Program-made: the position numbers and the translations under genes
In this document: piece by piece, positions 37,875 to 46,892 of the stretch
Layout: every line of letters begins with the position of its first letter
How positions within the stretch are numbered: position 1 is the first letter of the stretch
Notes under the pieces: model-generated
Databases searched by the model: none
Told to the model about the DNA's origin: nothing
What the model saw: only the letters and a program-made list of their open reading frames with translations
Assembly: GCF_004212215.1 (NCBI RefSeq)
Contig: NZ_QVFV01000007.1
Location: forward strand, 1 to 64,000
Direction of reading: 5' to 3'
DNA from: Leptolyngbya iicbica LK
GTDB lineage: Bacteria > Cyanobacteriota > Cyanobacteriia > Phormidesmidales > Phormidesmidaceae
Length of the DNA: 64,000 bases

Positions 37875-39259
37875 TGGTTATTCCCTAGACGATCTCGAAA
37901 ATAAGTCCGATATAAGTTACACAAGGGGACGATAGAGTTCTTTCGGAGTTTCACCAGTCCCATGCTTTTGAGCTTGAAGGCAATCGAGGACTCTACTCTG
38001 ATTGGCCCATTCGCTGAAACAACCTCTCTCATGGCCTTCATCAGCGCTTGATTTTGTTGCAAGTTAATTAAATGCCGACGTAGATGGTCTTGATATGGCC
38101 CCTCTTCAGTCGGCGAAATTTCAACAAACTCTTTGATGCTCAAACGGCTCCTAGCCAATTCATACAATGCTACTCGGACTAAATAAGGATGGCCAGCAAC
38201 CATAGCTCTTAACTCTTGTAAGGGAGAATAATTACTGTAGTTACTCCACTCTGCTGCCCAATCTACACCATGCCGACTGGCTAAATCGACTATCTGTTCG
38301 TCTTTGAACTCAGGCAGTTCAATGGCTAATCCAACATTGAAAGGAGATTGATTCACGTCTAGAGGAACATACACCTCTTGTGAGTGAACAATGACAAGCC
38401 GTAATTTTTCCAATGTGGGATCAATCTTCGCTTCTTCATGCCAGGACCGGAGTAAGCCAAAGAAATCACTGGCAATTTGCGGACACTCAAACAACACATC
38501 GACTTCGTCCAGACCCAATACTAAGGGGGTAGTCAAATTCTCCAGGATGTACTCTTGCAGATAATCTCGGCATTTGCTTTTACTACCTAAGGTTGTCATC
38601 CATTCATCTGAAAGATTTTCTAAACCCTCATCCATTTTCAAGCGATTGGCAATGCGGGCACAAAGCCAGTACAGAAAACGATCTAGGCTCTGCAGTAAGT
38701 CGCTATCAACCTCTTGCAAAGATATAAATGCGGTTTGGCTTCCAGAATGCTTGGCGGAATTGAGAATTCTCGACATCAGAGAGGTTTTACCCATCTGCCG
38801 AGGAGCTTTGATGCGGATTAAAGCTCCTGCCCTCTGAATAGCTCTATAGCAATCAGTCTCGATGGGAAGACGTTCAACATAAAAAGACGAGTTGATAGGA
38901 ACTTGTCCTTCGGGAACTTCTAAGGTAAGAGGAGACTGCAAAGGCTCTTGCACTAATGGATCACTATTTTTCTTGCTGATTTTCTTGCTGAACAGCCTAT
39001 TAGTCTTGTCTTCGGCATTAGTGACATCAACAATACTAAGGCCAAGCACTTTACAGATTGCGATCGCATTCTCTCGACTAACATTTTCCTGGTTAAAGAA
39101 ACGCTGCACAGTCTTGGGACTGATAGACGCTTCTTCAGCAATAAATTCATAAGATAATATGCCGCCGTATTGCTTACGTCGGGTAACTTTTGCCTGCTCA
39201 AGTAGTTGCACTCCTATTTTTGTTGCACATACACCGCGACTTGCTCCACCGGTAGACAT
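37871..39259 (-). CDS. HTH-AAA_35 NTPase (upstream partner)
   Basis: A 462-residue protein. Residues about 35-78 form a helix-turn-helix ([19 protein letters not shown], then [12 protein letters not shown]), resembling Cro/XRE-type. A charged linker follows. Residues about 112-460 are an AAA_35 ATPase with Walker [10 protein letters not shown] (152-160) and Walker [13 protein letters not shown] (247-258). The C-terminal winged-helix part ([33 protein letters not shown]) ends the AAA_35 module. Such ATPases act as signal-controlled switches. The HTH suggests direct control of promoter DNA, perhaps its own: a phased inverted-repeat site lies 29-68 bp upstream of the start. It shares an ATGA overlap with the pseudokinase partner. 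AT-rich compared with the surrounding genes. Confidence 0.85.
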   Translation of the reverse strand: MSTGGASRGVCATKIGVQLLEQAKVTRRKQYGGILSYEFIAEEASISPKTVQRFFNQENVSRENAIAICKVLGLSIVDVTNAEDKTNRLFSKKISKKNSDPLVQEPLQSPLTLEVPEGQVPINSSFYVERLPIETDCYRAIQRAGALIRIKAPRQMGKTSLMSRILNSAKHSGSQTAFISLQEVDSDLLQSLDRFLYWLCARIANRLKMDEGLENLSDEWMTTLGSKSKCRDYLQEYILENLTTPLVLGLDEVDVLFECPQIASDFFGLLRSWHEEAKIDPTLEKLRLVIVHSQEVYVPLDVNQSPFNVGLAIELPEFKDEQIVDLASRHGVDWAAEWSNYSNYSPLQELRAMVAGHPYLVRVALYELARSRLSIKEFVEISPTEEGPYQDHLRRHLINLQQNQALMKAMREVVSANGPIRVESSIAFKLKSMGLVKLRKNSIVPLCNLYRTYFRDRLGNNQ

Positions 39260-39287
39260 ATCGCATCCCTTGCTTAGATTCCATTGG

Positions 39288-39327
39288 GACAGTTGTGGAC
39301 ACTTCTCAACTGTCCTTGAGTGTCTTG
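39288..39327. promoter_or_regulatory. Phased inverted-repeat operator upstream of the HTH-AAA_35 gene
   Basis: Four 10-bp blocks in register: GGACAGTTGT (39288), GGACACTTCT (39298), CAACTGTCCT (39308) and TGAGTGTCTT (39318). The last two are reverse-complement versions of the first two, giving two interlocked dyads, GGACAGTTG/CAACTGTCC and GACACT/AGTGTC, each offset by one helical turn. Located in the divergent promoter, it is a strong candidate for cooperative binding by the neighbouring HTH protein. Confidence 0.65.
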
Positions 39328-39392
39328 GGCATTCCCCTTAGTTTGAGCTTAGTTGCGAACTAGAGCAATGTCACTGCATATGGAGTAAACCC

Positions 39393-39677
39393 ATGTATAA
39401 AACCTTCTTCAATCAGTCCCAGCAAAATTTCGGGATCGAACAGCAGACCGTGGCATCGAGTAAGCCTGCTTTGTCTGAGTCAGGAGCTTGGGCTAATGGC
39501 ACTGGTTATAGCCCCGTTGAGATTATCTTGGCTATTTCTGTACTGATTGGCTCACTCGCGGGACTCATCCGTGTGCTTATTCCGGTAATGATGCAGTCAG
39601 GGCATGCATCAATGCTCTCTGGCAGCCCAAGCGAAGTCTTAAAACTGAATTCGCAGAATGAAGCCAAAGATCATTAA
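39393..39677 (+). CDS. Small single-span membrane protein divergent to the AAA_35 operon
   Basis: A 94-residue protein. The N-terminal 45 residues are polar with Gln/Asn/Ser; one or two hydrophobic segments follow (about 44-72, PVEIILAISVLIGSLAGLIRVLIPVMM); the tail is polar. No signal peptide. A GGAG ribosome site lies 7 nt before the ATG, so I consider it real. The shared promoter and operator region tie it to the AAA_35 pair. It could be an effector, sensor or unrelated; unknown. Confidence 0.6.
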   Translation: MYKTFFNQSQQNFGIEQQTVASSKPALSESGAWANGTGYSPVEIILAISVLIGSLAGLIRVLIPVMMQSGHASMLSGSPSEVLKLNSQNEAKDH

Positions 39678-39926
39678 TGCAATCAATAAATTACCCTCTG
39701 TAGTTTTCCTGCGTAGTAAGCGTTAGTCTTACAGCCGTAATAATCTTTGTTACTCATGATCGTTCAGAACATGGTTTCTTAAATTGCAAACAACTTTTGA
39801 GTCATCTACTTAGAGGGGTGAGGGTGAGCGATCGCCTCCCTCCTCAACCGATTGTTTTCAAAAACTTTGAGCAACCCAAGAGAGGCAAATCGCACAGGTG
39901 GCGGCGGCGCAACGTGCCTTTAAAAG

Positions 39927-39957
39927 GAAAAAAGGAGAGCTGAACTCAGCTCTCCCT
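39927..39957 (-). terminator. Terminator of gatB
   Basis: On the minus strand a perfect 10-bp stem (complements of 39946-39955 and 39934-39943) with a very short loop is followed by TTTTTTCC. It lies about 80 bp past the gatB stop. Confidence 0.8.
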
Positions 39958-40004
39958 ACCATCAGGGTGCATCTACATAACACAGTATGGCATAGAAGCG
40001 ATGA

Positions 40005-40027
40005 GGGGTGGAACCCCCACCCCCTTT
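40005..40027 (+). terminator. Possible terminator on the plus strand
   Basis: GGGGTGG-aaccc-CCACCCC followed by CTTTATTT. It lies 330 bp past the small membrane protein gene, so its role as terminator is uncertain. Confidence 0.4.
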
Positions 40028-40038
40028 ATTTACGTTTC

Positions 40039-41526
40039 TTAACCATTTAGCTTTTTGATAAGCAGTTGATTCGTGAGCTTCGGGTCGACCCGACCACTGG
40101 TACGCTTCATCACCTGCCCCACAAAAAAGCCTTGCAGCTTTTTTTTGCCCGCTCGATATTTCTCCAATTCTTCCGGATGAGCTGCCAGCACTTCGTCAAT
40201 GATGGCTTCGATCTGTTTGGGGTCAGAGATTTGGCTCAAGCCCCGCGATTCCACGATGGCCTTGGGCGATCCCCCCTCGGTGAGCAAATCTAGCAAGATA
40301 TCTTTGGCAATCTTGGTACTAATGGTGCCCTCTGTAATCATGAGAATCATTTCCGCCAGCATTTCCGGCTTCAAGGCAATCTCATTGATCGACAGCTTTT
40401 CCGCGTTCAGATAAGCGGCAATGTCTTGAGTAATCCAGTTGGCGGCAAGCTTAGCATCGGCTCCCGACTCCACCACCGTTTCAAAGTATTCCGCCACGAT
40501 GCGTTCGTCGGTTAGCACGCGAGCATCATAGGCCGAGAGGCCCAGGTCGGTTTCATAGCGCGATCGCTTCTCTGCGGGGAGTTCCGGCAGTTCTGCCTGC
40601 CAGCCCGTGAGTTGCTCCGGGGCGACCTCAATGGGGGGCAAATCCGGCTCAGGGAAGTACCGATAATCGCTCGATCCTTCCTTCGATCGCATGCTGATGG
40701 TGCGCTGGCTGCCCTCTTCCCACAGGCGCGTCTCTTGATAGATGGCCTCTCCGGCCTCGATCGCCGCTACCTGGCGGTCAATCTCGTACTCAATCGCTTT
40801 TTGAATGGCGCTGAAGGAGTTCATATTCTTGATTTCTACCTTCGTGCCAAATTTCTCCGTGCCGACGGGCCGCACGGAAATATTCACATCGCAGCGCAGT
40901 GACCCTTCCTGCATGTTGCCGTCACTGACGCCGAGATACCGCATGATGCGCCGCAACTCTTGGGCATATTCCGCCGCCTCTTGCCCCGTCCGCAGATCGG
41001 GCTCGGAGACGATTTCCACCAGGGGCACCCCCGCTCGGTTGAAATCCACCAGGGAATAGGCGGAACCCGAAAGGCGATCGCTGCCCGCATGTACCAACTT
41101 GCCCGCGTCTTCTTCCATATGTAACCGCGTGATGCCAATCCGCTTGCGGCTGACATCCTTAGTCTTCGGGTCTACTAGTTCAATCTCTAACCAGCCATGC
41201 TCGGCGATCGGCAAATCAAACTGCGATATTTGATAGTTTTTCGGCAGGTCGGGATAAAAATACTGTTTGCGATCGAACTTGCTGTAAGGCGCAATTTGGC
41301 AATTCAGCGCCAGTCCTGCTTTGACCGCATATTCCAAGACCTTTTGATTCAGCACCGGCAATACCCCCGGCATCCCCAACACAATGGGGTCGATGTGGGT
41401 ATTGGGATCCGCCCCAAACGCGGTTGAACTGGGCGAAAAAATCTTGGTCTCGGTACTCAGTTGGCAATGGGTTTCCAAACCAATGACAGCTTCGTACTGG
41501 GTTTTAGCAGGGGCAGCAGACGTCAT
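40039..41526 (-). CDS. gatB: Aspartyl/glutamyl-tRNA(Asn/Gln) amidotransferase subunit B
   Basis: A 495-residue protein of usual length. N-terminal catalytic cradle: [80 protein letters not shown]-terminal YqeY-type helical tail. It transamidates Glu-tRNA(Gln) and Asp-tRNA(Asn) with GatA and GatC. gatA and gatC are not in this window, as commonly seen for dispersed cyanobacterial gat genes. Confidence 0.97.
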   Translation of the reverse strand: MTSAAPAKTQYEAVIGLETHCQLSTETKIFSPSSTAFGADPNTHIDPIVLGMPGVLPVLNQKVLEYAVKAGLALNCQIAPYSKFDRKQYFYPDLPKNYQISQFDLPIAEHGWLEIELVDPKTKDVSRKRIGITRLHMEEDAGKLVHAGSDRLSGSAYSLVDFNRAGVPLVEIVSEPDLRTGQEAAEYAQELRRIMRYLGVSDGNMQEGSLRCDVNISVRPVGTEKFGTKVEIKNMNSFSAIQKAIEYEIDRQVAAIEAGEAIYQETRLWEEGSQRTISMRSKEGSSDYRYFPEPDLPPIEVAPEQLTGWQAELPELPAEKRSRYETDLGLSAYDARVLTDERIVAEYFETVVESGADAKLAANWITQDIAAYLNAEKLSINEIALKPEMLAEMILMITEGTISTKIAKDILLDLLTEGGSPKAIVESRGLSQISDPKQIEAIIDEVLAAHPEELEKYRAGKKKLQGFFVGQVMKRTSGRVDPKLTNQLLIKKLNG

Positions 41527-41965
41527 GACAAACCGCGATCGCGTGTTAACCCTAATATTTTAACGTTCGTTGTTGACCTGATTACCGCTTTGGTTGAGCA
41601 AATCTCAGTCAGCACTCACCTCTACTAATAATAAATTGCAGCGGTTGACGATTACGGGTCAGTCGCCTTGGTCAAGTGACGGAAGAAGCTAAAACTGTGG
41701 CGCGATTCAGATGCCGAAAGGCGGCCTAGCAATCACACTGAGGTGCAAAACAGTGAAATCACGCAAGCGCCCAGGATATCATTCCCAATCAGCGATCGCT
41801 TAACACAGAGGACGTTTTGCAGAGGTGTCCTAGAAATCATGGCGCGGGCCAAAAAAGCCCTAAAGTAAAGGCGTGATAATATCTTGTTTAATTTCGTAAC
41901 TTGCTAAGGCACACAGACGACTTGGGTTGCGAAATTCCTTATTTAGAGGATTGCAGGCTAACACG
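41527..41965. other. Divergent promoter region of gatB and the Gfo/Idh gene
   Basis: No gene. AT-rich stretches around 41640 and 41880 (taatatcttgtttaatttcg) are candidate promoter parts of the rightward gene. No operator recognised. Confidence 0.4.
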
Positions 41966-43039
41966 ATGAGTCTATCTATGAATGGTGCAAATACTGAAGT
42001 CCCAGCGACGCCGTCCCACCCGATTCGGGTTGGGGTCATTGGGGTTGGCAACATGGGGCAACACCATACCCGAGTTCTGAGTCGCCTCAAAAACGTAGAA
42101 CTGGTGGGAGTCTCTGATGTCAACATTGAGCTCGGACTCGACACCGCAAGCAAGTACCGGGTGCGCTTTTTTGAGGACTATCACAGCCTGCTTGACTTAG
42201 TTGATGCTGTTTGTGTCGCGGTGCCCACGCGGCTGCATCACTCTGTGGGCATGAGCTGCTTGCGCGCTGGCGTGCACGTTTTGATTGAAAAACCCATTGC
42301 CGCCAACATTGTGGAAGCTGAATCGTTGGTCAACGCCGCGGCTGAGTCCAACTGCATTTTGCAAGTGGGGCACATTGAGCGCTTCAACCCTGCTTTCAAA
42401 GAATTGCATAACGTTTTGCGCACTGAGGAAGTCTTGGCGCTGGAAGCCCGGCGGATGAGTCCCTATTCCGATCGCGCCAACGATGTTTCTGTCGTGCTGG
42501 ATTTGATGATTCACGACATCGACTTGTTGCTGGAACTGGCGGGTGCCCCCGTGGCAAAACTCTCCGCCAGCGGTAGCCGTTCAGCTAACTCCGGCTATCT
42601 CGATTACGTGACGGCTACCCTGGGATTCGCCAATGGCGTGGTGGCGACGTTGACCGCCAGCAAAGTCACCCATCGCAAAATTCGCAGCATTGCCGCCCAC
42701 TGTCGCAATTCTCTGACCGAAGCCGACTTTCTCAACAATGAAATTCTGATTCACCGTCAGACTACGGCCAACACCATGACCAGCTACGGTCAAGTGCTCT
42801 ACCGGCAGGATGGGCTGATTGAAAAGGTCTATACCAGCAATACCGAACCGCTGCACGCTGAGTTGGAGCATTTTGTGAACTGCGTGCGGGGGGGCGAAAA
42901 GCCGTCTGTGGGGGGTGAACAAGCCCTCAAAGCGCTGCGCTTGGCTAGCCTAATCGAGCAAATGGCCCTGGATGGCACGGCTTGGCACGGCGAAGACTTG
43001 GCGGCTACGGGGATTGAGTCTACCGCGATCGCGGTTTAG
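41966..43039 (+). CDS. Gfo/Idh/MocA-family NAD(P)-dependent oxidoreductase
   Basis: A 357-residue protein. N-terminal Rossmann fold IRVGVIGVGNMGQHHTRVL, EKPIAA (the conserved EKP with catalytic Lys) and C-terminal alpha/beta domain with DLMIHDIDLLLEL and HFVNCVRGGEKPSVGGEQALKALRL. The family acts on sugars and sugar nucleotides; substrate unknown. It lies upstream of a CatB-type acetyltransferase on the same strand (152-bp gap), consistent with a nucleotide-sugar or glycan-modification function (inference). The ATG at 41966 is chosen over the TTG at 41927. Confidence 0.86.
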   Translation: MSLSMNGANTEVPATPSHPIRVGVIGVGNMGQHHTRVLSRLKNVELVGVSDVNIELGLDTASKYRVRFFEDYHSLLDLVDAVCVAVPTRLHHSVGMSCLRAGVHVLIEKPIAANIVEAESLVNAAAESNCILQVGHIERFNPAFKELHNVLRTEEVLALEARRMSPYSDRANDVSVVLDLMIHDIDLLLELAGAPVAKLSASGSRSANSGYLDYVTATLGFANGVVATLTASKVTHRKIRSIAAHCRNSLTEADFLNNEILIHRQTTANTMTSYGQVLYRQDGLIEKVYTSNTEPLHAELEHFVNCVRGGEKPSVGGEQALKALRLASLIEQMALDGTAWHGEDLAATGIESTAIAV

Positions 43040-43190
43040 GCAACGGTTCATTCCTGTCCTTGATGTTTTTGCCGCTTGCTCCCCTGACAGCTGCAAACAG
43101 CGGCTGGCAATTGTTGCATTTAAGTGGATGATGGCCACCCTTCAGGTCTCGCAAGCCTGGTTGCTCGTATTGGATGCCCAGCCCTAACCT

Positions 43191-43820
43191 ATGACTTACG
43201 GTCCCGCCCCCGATACCCGTCATCCGATTACTGGGCAAACGCGCTTGGTCTATCTCAAAAATATCGTCACGCGCCCGAATATTGTCGTGGGCGACTATAG
43301 CTACTATGACGATTTTGAGAATCCTGATAATTTCGAGCGCAATGTGCTCTATCACTTTGATTTCATTGGTGACAGACTCATCATCGGCAAGTTTTGCTCC
43401 ATCGCTTCTGATGTCAAGTTCATCATGAACGGGGGGAATCATCGTACTGATTGGTTTACCAACTATCCCTTCCCAGTTTTTGGCCAAGGGTGGGAAGTCG
43501 CGATGCCGACCGAGTGGCCAAACAAAGGCGATACCGTAATCGGCCATGACGTGTGGCTGGGCTATGGAGCGACGCTCATGCCGGGAGTACATATTGGCGA
43601 TGGTGCGATCGTGGCGGCGCAGGCCGTTGTGACAAAATCGGTCCAACCTTACTGCGTCGTTGGGGGCAATCCGGCCCGTGAGATTCGTCAGCGCTTTGAT
43701 GATGCCACGATTCAAGCTCTGTTAGCGGTGCAGTGGTGGCATTGGGATATCGCTAAAATCACCCGCAACCTCAAAGCAATTTGCGGAAACGATCTGGCCG
43801 CTTTGCAAAGGGCTGACTAA
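43191..43820 (+). CDS. CatB/Vat-type hexapeptide acetyltransferase
   Basis: A 209-residue left-handed beta-helix acetyltransferase of the xenobiotic acetyltransferase (XAT) group. Visible: IGKFCSIASDVKFIMNGGNHRTDWFTNYPF (catalytic His of the XAT family), the hexapeptide turns GHDVWLGYGATLMPGVHIGDGAIVAAQAVVTKSV, and YCVVGGNPAREIRQRF. Members acetylate chloramphenicol, streptogramins or sugars. Here a sugar/nucleotide-sugar role is as likely as resistance. Confidence 0.88.
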   Translation: MTYGPAPDTRHPITGQTRLVYLKNIVTRPNIVVGDYSYYDDFENPDNFERNVLYHFDFIGDRLIIGKFCSIASDVKFIMNGGNHRTDWFTNYPFPVFGQGWEVAMPTEWPNKGDTVIGHDVWLGYGATLMPGVHIGDGAIVAAQAVVTKSVQPYCVVGGNPAREIRQRFDDATIQALLAVQWWHWDIAKITRNLKAICGNDLAALQRAD

Positions 43821-43906
43821 GGCCCAGCAATTGCCTCATGAAGCTTCATAGCGGAAAAATAAATCAGCCTGCTGGAGCGTGATTTCGCCGCCGCGATCGC
43901 GTTAAT

Positions 43907-44437
43907 TTATGCCGACTTCAGCAGTTGTCCCATGCCTTGGGTTTGCTGCAAGCGATGCATGTGATTAAACAGGTTCCAGACGTACGGTTCAGGCAGACCG
44001 CAGGTATAAGCCCCCCGCAGCACGACACTGAAATACCAGTCGTTAGGGGCAATTTCTTGGGTCAATTTTTCGCACACCGTGTAGGTGCGGATGTTTTCGT
44101 ACACTTGTCCTTGGCAATGCACCGTGACCGCTTCGTGGTGATAGCCAATTTCGCGCTCATCCAGCCGCGCACTAAAGCGTTGAGGCAAGCGGTACAGGAC
44201 GCCTTCAACGGTATGGCGGGGATCTTTGATCACATCGAGCACGCCACAGTTCCGACGCTCTGATTTGCGAAAGAATCCGAGGCGATAGCCGGGTAAGGTG
44301 GCTGGCCCGACGACATAATGATGGGTGCTTTCGCCCAGAGATCGCTTCAAATCAACGGGGCACATGCAAGACCCGTAGGCAAAGTAGTAAAAACTAGGCT
44401 CGTTAGAAGTCTCAGAAAAAAGTCTTGTCACTGACAT
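43907..44437 (-). CDS. Gamma-glutamylcyclotransferase-like (GGCT/AIG2) protein
   Basis: A 176-residue protein. The glycine-rich turn YYFAYGSCMCP (residues about 17-27) is the AYGS signature of the GGCT fold. The LDEREIGYHHEAV stretch supplies the catalytic acidic residue (normally Glu82 in human GGCT). It probably cyclises gamma-glutamyl compounds to 5-oxoproline. Substrate unknown. A soluble protein in a monocistronic unit. Confidence 0.8.
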   Translation of the reverse strand: MSVTRLFSETSNEPSFYYFAYGSCMCPVDLKRSLGESTHHYVVGPATLPGYRLGFFRKSERRNCGVLDVIKDPRHTVEGVLYRLPQRFSARLDEREIGYHHEAVTVHCQGQVYENIRTYTVCEKLTQEIAPNDWYFSVVLRGAYTCGLPEPYVWNLFNHMHRLQQTQGMGQLLKSA

Positions 44438-44602
44438 GAGCTACTGGCCTGAGCGACATTGAAGGGATTGTAGCAGACTTTGCCTGCGATGGATCCGCTG
44501 AATCTACTATATCCCGATTGACTTACCGGGGATTAAATGTGAAGGGAAATTAATCTGGCCATCATGGAGTTTCGAGCCTTGGGGCGTCGAGGGGTGAGCG
44601 CT

Positions 44603-45418
44603 TTAGCGGTTTGCTTGTGGGCGAAACAGATGACTGTGCTCTGGATTGTAGAGGCGCGATCGCGCGACCGTGCCGCGTAATGCGGGACTCACGATATACA
44701 GCGTGGTGCGGATGAGGTTTTCCCGTTGGGTTGTGGCGGCCATTTCTGACAGCGGCCCGACTACAATTTGCTCGTCGGGCCAGCCTACGCGAAAACAGAT
44801 GGCAACGGGTGTGTCGGCGGGATAGTGCGCCAGCAGTTGGGTTTGGGCGGCGGCCACATGGCGAGCGCTGAGATAAAGACAGAGACTGGTCTGATGGGCG
44901 GCGAGGGTGGCCAGTTCTTCGGTGTCTGGGACTTGGGTGCGACCACTAATCCGGGTCAAAATAATGGACTGCACCAATCCGGGAATGGTGAGTTCGGCAT
45001 TGAGTTTGGCCGCTGCCGCTTGAAAGGCACTGATCCCCGGAATGACTTCAAACGGAATTTCTGCTGTGGTCAGGATTTGCATCTGCTCGTGAATGGCGCT
45101 GTACAAACTTGGATCACCCGATTGCAGCCGCACCACCGATTTGCCCGCCTGGACTCGTTCAATCATCAGGGGGGCGATCGCCTCTAGCGTCATATTGGCT
45201 GTCGCGACCTTTTCGGCATCCGCCCTGACCCAACTCAACATCTGCGGCGGCACCAGCGAATTCGCATAGACCACCACATCGGCCTGTTGTAGCAGCCTTT
45301 GTCCCCGCACGGTGATGAGGTCTGGATCACCGGGGCCAGCCCCTAAAAAATAGACCCCAGGTGCCAACGGGGTCGTTGCGATCGGGGCATTTTGGGGCGG
45401 AGTTAGAGGCAGGGGCAT
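44603..45418 (-). CDS. cobM: Precorrin-4 C11-methyltransferase
   Basis: A 271-residue SAM-dependent methylase. The N-terminal VYFLGAGPGDPDLITVRG is the family P-loop-like SAM site, followed by DVVVYANSLV, VRLQSGDPSLYSAIHEQM (CbiF/CobM signature) and PGISAFQAAAAKLNAELT. It methylates precorrin-4 (or cobalt-precorrin-4) at C11 in corrin biosynthesis. Links to the riboswitch-controlled DUF1636 gene at 27.9 kb as a second cobalamin gene. No riboswitch precedes cobM here. Confidence 0.93.
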   Translation of the reverse strand: MPLPLTPPQNAPIATTPLAPGVYFLGAGPGDPDLITVRGQRLLQQADVVVYANSLVPPQMLSWVRADAEKVATANMTLEAIAPLMIERVQAGKSVVRLQSGDPSLYSAIHEQMQILTTAEIPFEVIPGISAFQAAAAKLNAELTIPGLVQSIILTRISGRTQVPDTEELATLAAHQTSLCLYLSARHVAAAQTQLLAHYPADTPVAICFRVGWPDEQIVVGPLSEMAATTQRENLIRTTLYIVSPALRGTVARSRLYNPEHSHLFRPQANR

Positions 45419-45811
45419 GGGCGTTCGCTGATCAATCAGCCCTTAGCTTAGCGTTTCCGGCCCGACTCATCTCGTCTGTATCCCTTTAGTTTCGCCAGGG
45501 ATATTACTGAGATTCCCGGGCTGGAGTGGGGGGTACGGCGCTCGATGCCCGAACGAAATTCCTGTCCTATTAGTATTTTCCGTAAGTTTCTGGGCACCCT
45601 ACATCAGCAAGTTCCGAAAATCTCTCCGGTATGATTAAACCGCTAGTGTAGTTCTTGATCACTTAAGCCTTGGCTAAGCTGATTTCACTAGTCTCCACCG
45701 CTCGATTCTGTGCAGTGCCGCACCAGGGGGCTGGTCTACCCCTGTCTGACCTGGTGAAACGTGCTGTTGTTGATAGTTCGCGACTAGTCCTAGATTGCAA
45801 GCGTTACTGGT
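45419..45811. other. Divergent spacer of cobM and the STAS-sugar transferase gene
   Basis: No supported gene; a 77-codon frame at 45670-45903 overlaps the next gene's start and looks accidental. TATGAT near 45632 is a candidate -10 box of the rightward gene. Confidence 0.4.
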
Positions 45812-46819
45812 ATGCCTCCAAACTCCCCCTCGTCTTCTATCACCACCAGTTTTGCCCATGGCGTTTGTACAGTCATGCTGCCCCCCATCTTTGCGGTCAA
45901 TGAAGCGATCGACTTTCAAGCCATCTGTCGCAATGTCTTTCAGGCTCAGCCCGATGACCTGCGGCAAATTGCGCTCGATTTTGGGGCGACGACCTTTTTA
46001 GACAGTAGCGGGCTAGGGTCTCTCGTGATCTGTCGTCGTTTGTGTGAGCAGCATCAGATCGATATGGTGCTCAAAGAAGTGGGGCCGCAAGTCATGATGG
46101 TGCTGACCATGACGAACCTCGATAAGGTTTTTACCATTGCTCAGCAGCGCCCCGCCGAAGATGCCTTGCCCTTGCCGCCGCGTCAACTCGAACGGCAGAT
46201 CCGTTCGACCCATCCCTCGGTCACCTCGAAAGCCAAGCGTTTGATGGATATTGTGGGTGGCCTGGTGGGCTTGGGCATTACGGCGGTGCTGTTGGTGCCG
46301 ATCGCGATCGCGATTCAAATTGATGACCCCGGCCCGATCTTCTTCAGTCAAATTCGCTGTTCTTGGATGGGTCGCCGCTTCCGTATTTGGAAGTTTCGCT
46401 CCATGGTGGTGAATGCGGAATCCTTGAAAAAAAAGGTCAAGAACGAGGTGGAAGGACCGCTGTTTAAAAATGAAAATGATCCGCGCGTCACTCGGGTCGG
46501 TCGCTTTTTGCGCAAAACCAGCCTCGACGAGTTCCCTCAGTTTTGGAACGTGCTGCGTGGGGACATGAGTTTGGTCGGGACCCGGCCCCCCACCCCTGCC
46601 GAGATTGCCCATTACGAAATTCCGGCATGGCAGCGCTTGAATGTGAAACCCGGACTCACGGGTGAATGGCAGGTGAATGGACGATCAAATATCAAGAAAT
46701 TTGAAGACGTCATCCGCTTAGATATGAAATACCAGGAAAACTGGAGCCTGATGTATGACGTCAAGCTGATTATTAGAACCGTTTTAGTGTTATTCACTAA
46801 GCAATCCGGCGCGGCTTAA
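45812..46819 (+). CDS. STAS domain-sugar transferase fusion
   Basis: A 335-residue fusion. Residues 20-110 form a STAS (anti-sigma antagonist-like) domain: FAVNEAIDFQAICRN, ALDFGATTFLDSSGLGSLVIC with the DSSG site, and VLKEVGPQVMMVLTMTNLDKVF. After a linker a bacterial sugar transferase follows (about 143-335) with one membrane segment (GLVGLGITAVLLVPIAIAIQ) and the signature IFFSQIRCSWMGRRFRIWKFRSM, KTSLDEFPQFWNVLRGDMSLVGTRPP and PGLTGEWQVNGRS. It is a polyisoprenyl-phosphate hexose-1-phosphate transferase (WcaJ/HepA-like class). The STAS portion suggests regulation of exopolysaccharide initiation by a SpoIIAA-type input (phosphorylation at DSSG). No neighbour encodes the kinase. Confidence 0.88.
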   Translation: MPPNSPSSSITTSFAHGVCTVMLPPIFAVNEAIDFQAICRNVFQAQPDDLRQIALDFGATTFLDSSGLGSLVICRRLCEQHQIDMVLKEVGPQVMMVLTMTNLDKVFTIAQQRPAEDALPLPPRQLERQIRSTHPSVTSKAKRLMDIVGGLVGLGITAVLLVPIAIAIQIDDPGPIFFSQIRCSWMGRRFRIWKFRSMVVNAESLKKKVKNEVEGPLFKNENDPRVTRVGRFLRKTSLDEFPQFWNVLRGDMSLVGTRPPTPAEIAHYEIPAWQRLNVKPGLTGEWQVNGRSNIKKFEDVIRLDMKYQENWSLMYDVKLIIRTVLVLFTKQSGAA

Positions 46820-46892
46820 CTCGCCAACATCCCAGTCGTACCATTTGGGTTAGAAGCGATATATTAGTGCAAGCGATCTATTTTGCATTACT

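Larger units (their letters stand above)
39678..40038. other. Spacer with two terminator hairpins
   Basis: No gene. Contains the gatB terminator (39927-39957) and a GGGGTGG/CCACCCC hairpin followed by TTTATTT (40005-40027). Contains a gcgatcgc copy. Confidence 0.5.

Noticed and set aside
42972-43187. 71-codon frame between the Gfo gene and the acetyltransferase gene
   Set aside because: Begins inside the Gfo gene out of frame; no ribosome site.
45670-45903. 77-codon frame before the STAS gene
   Set aside because: Overlaps the STAS gene start in another frame and lacks conserved features.
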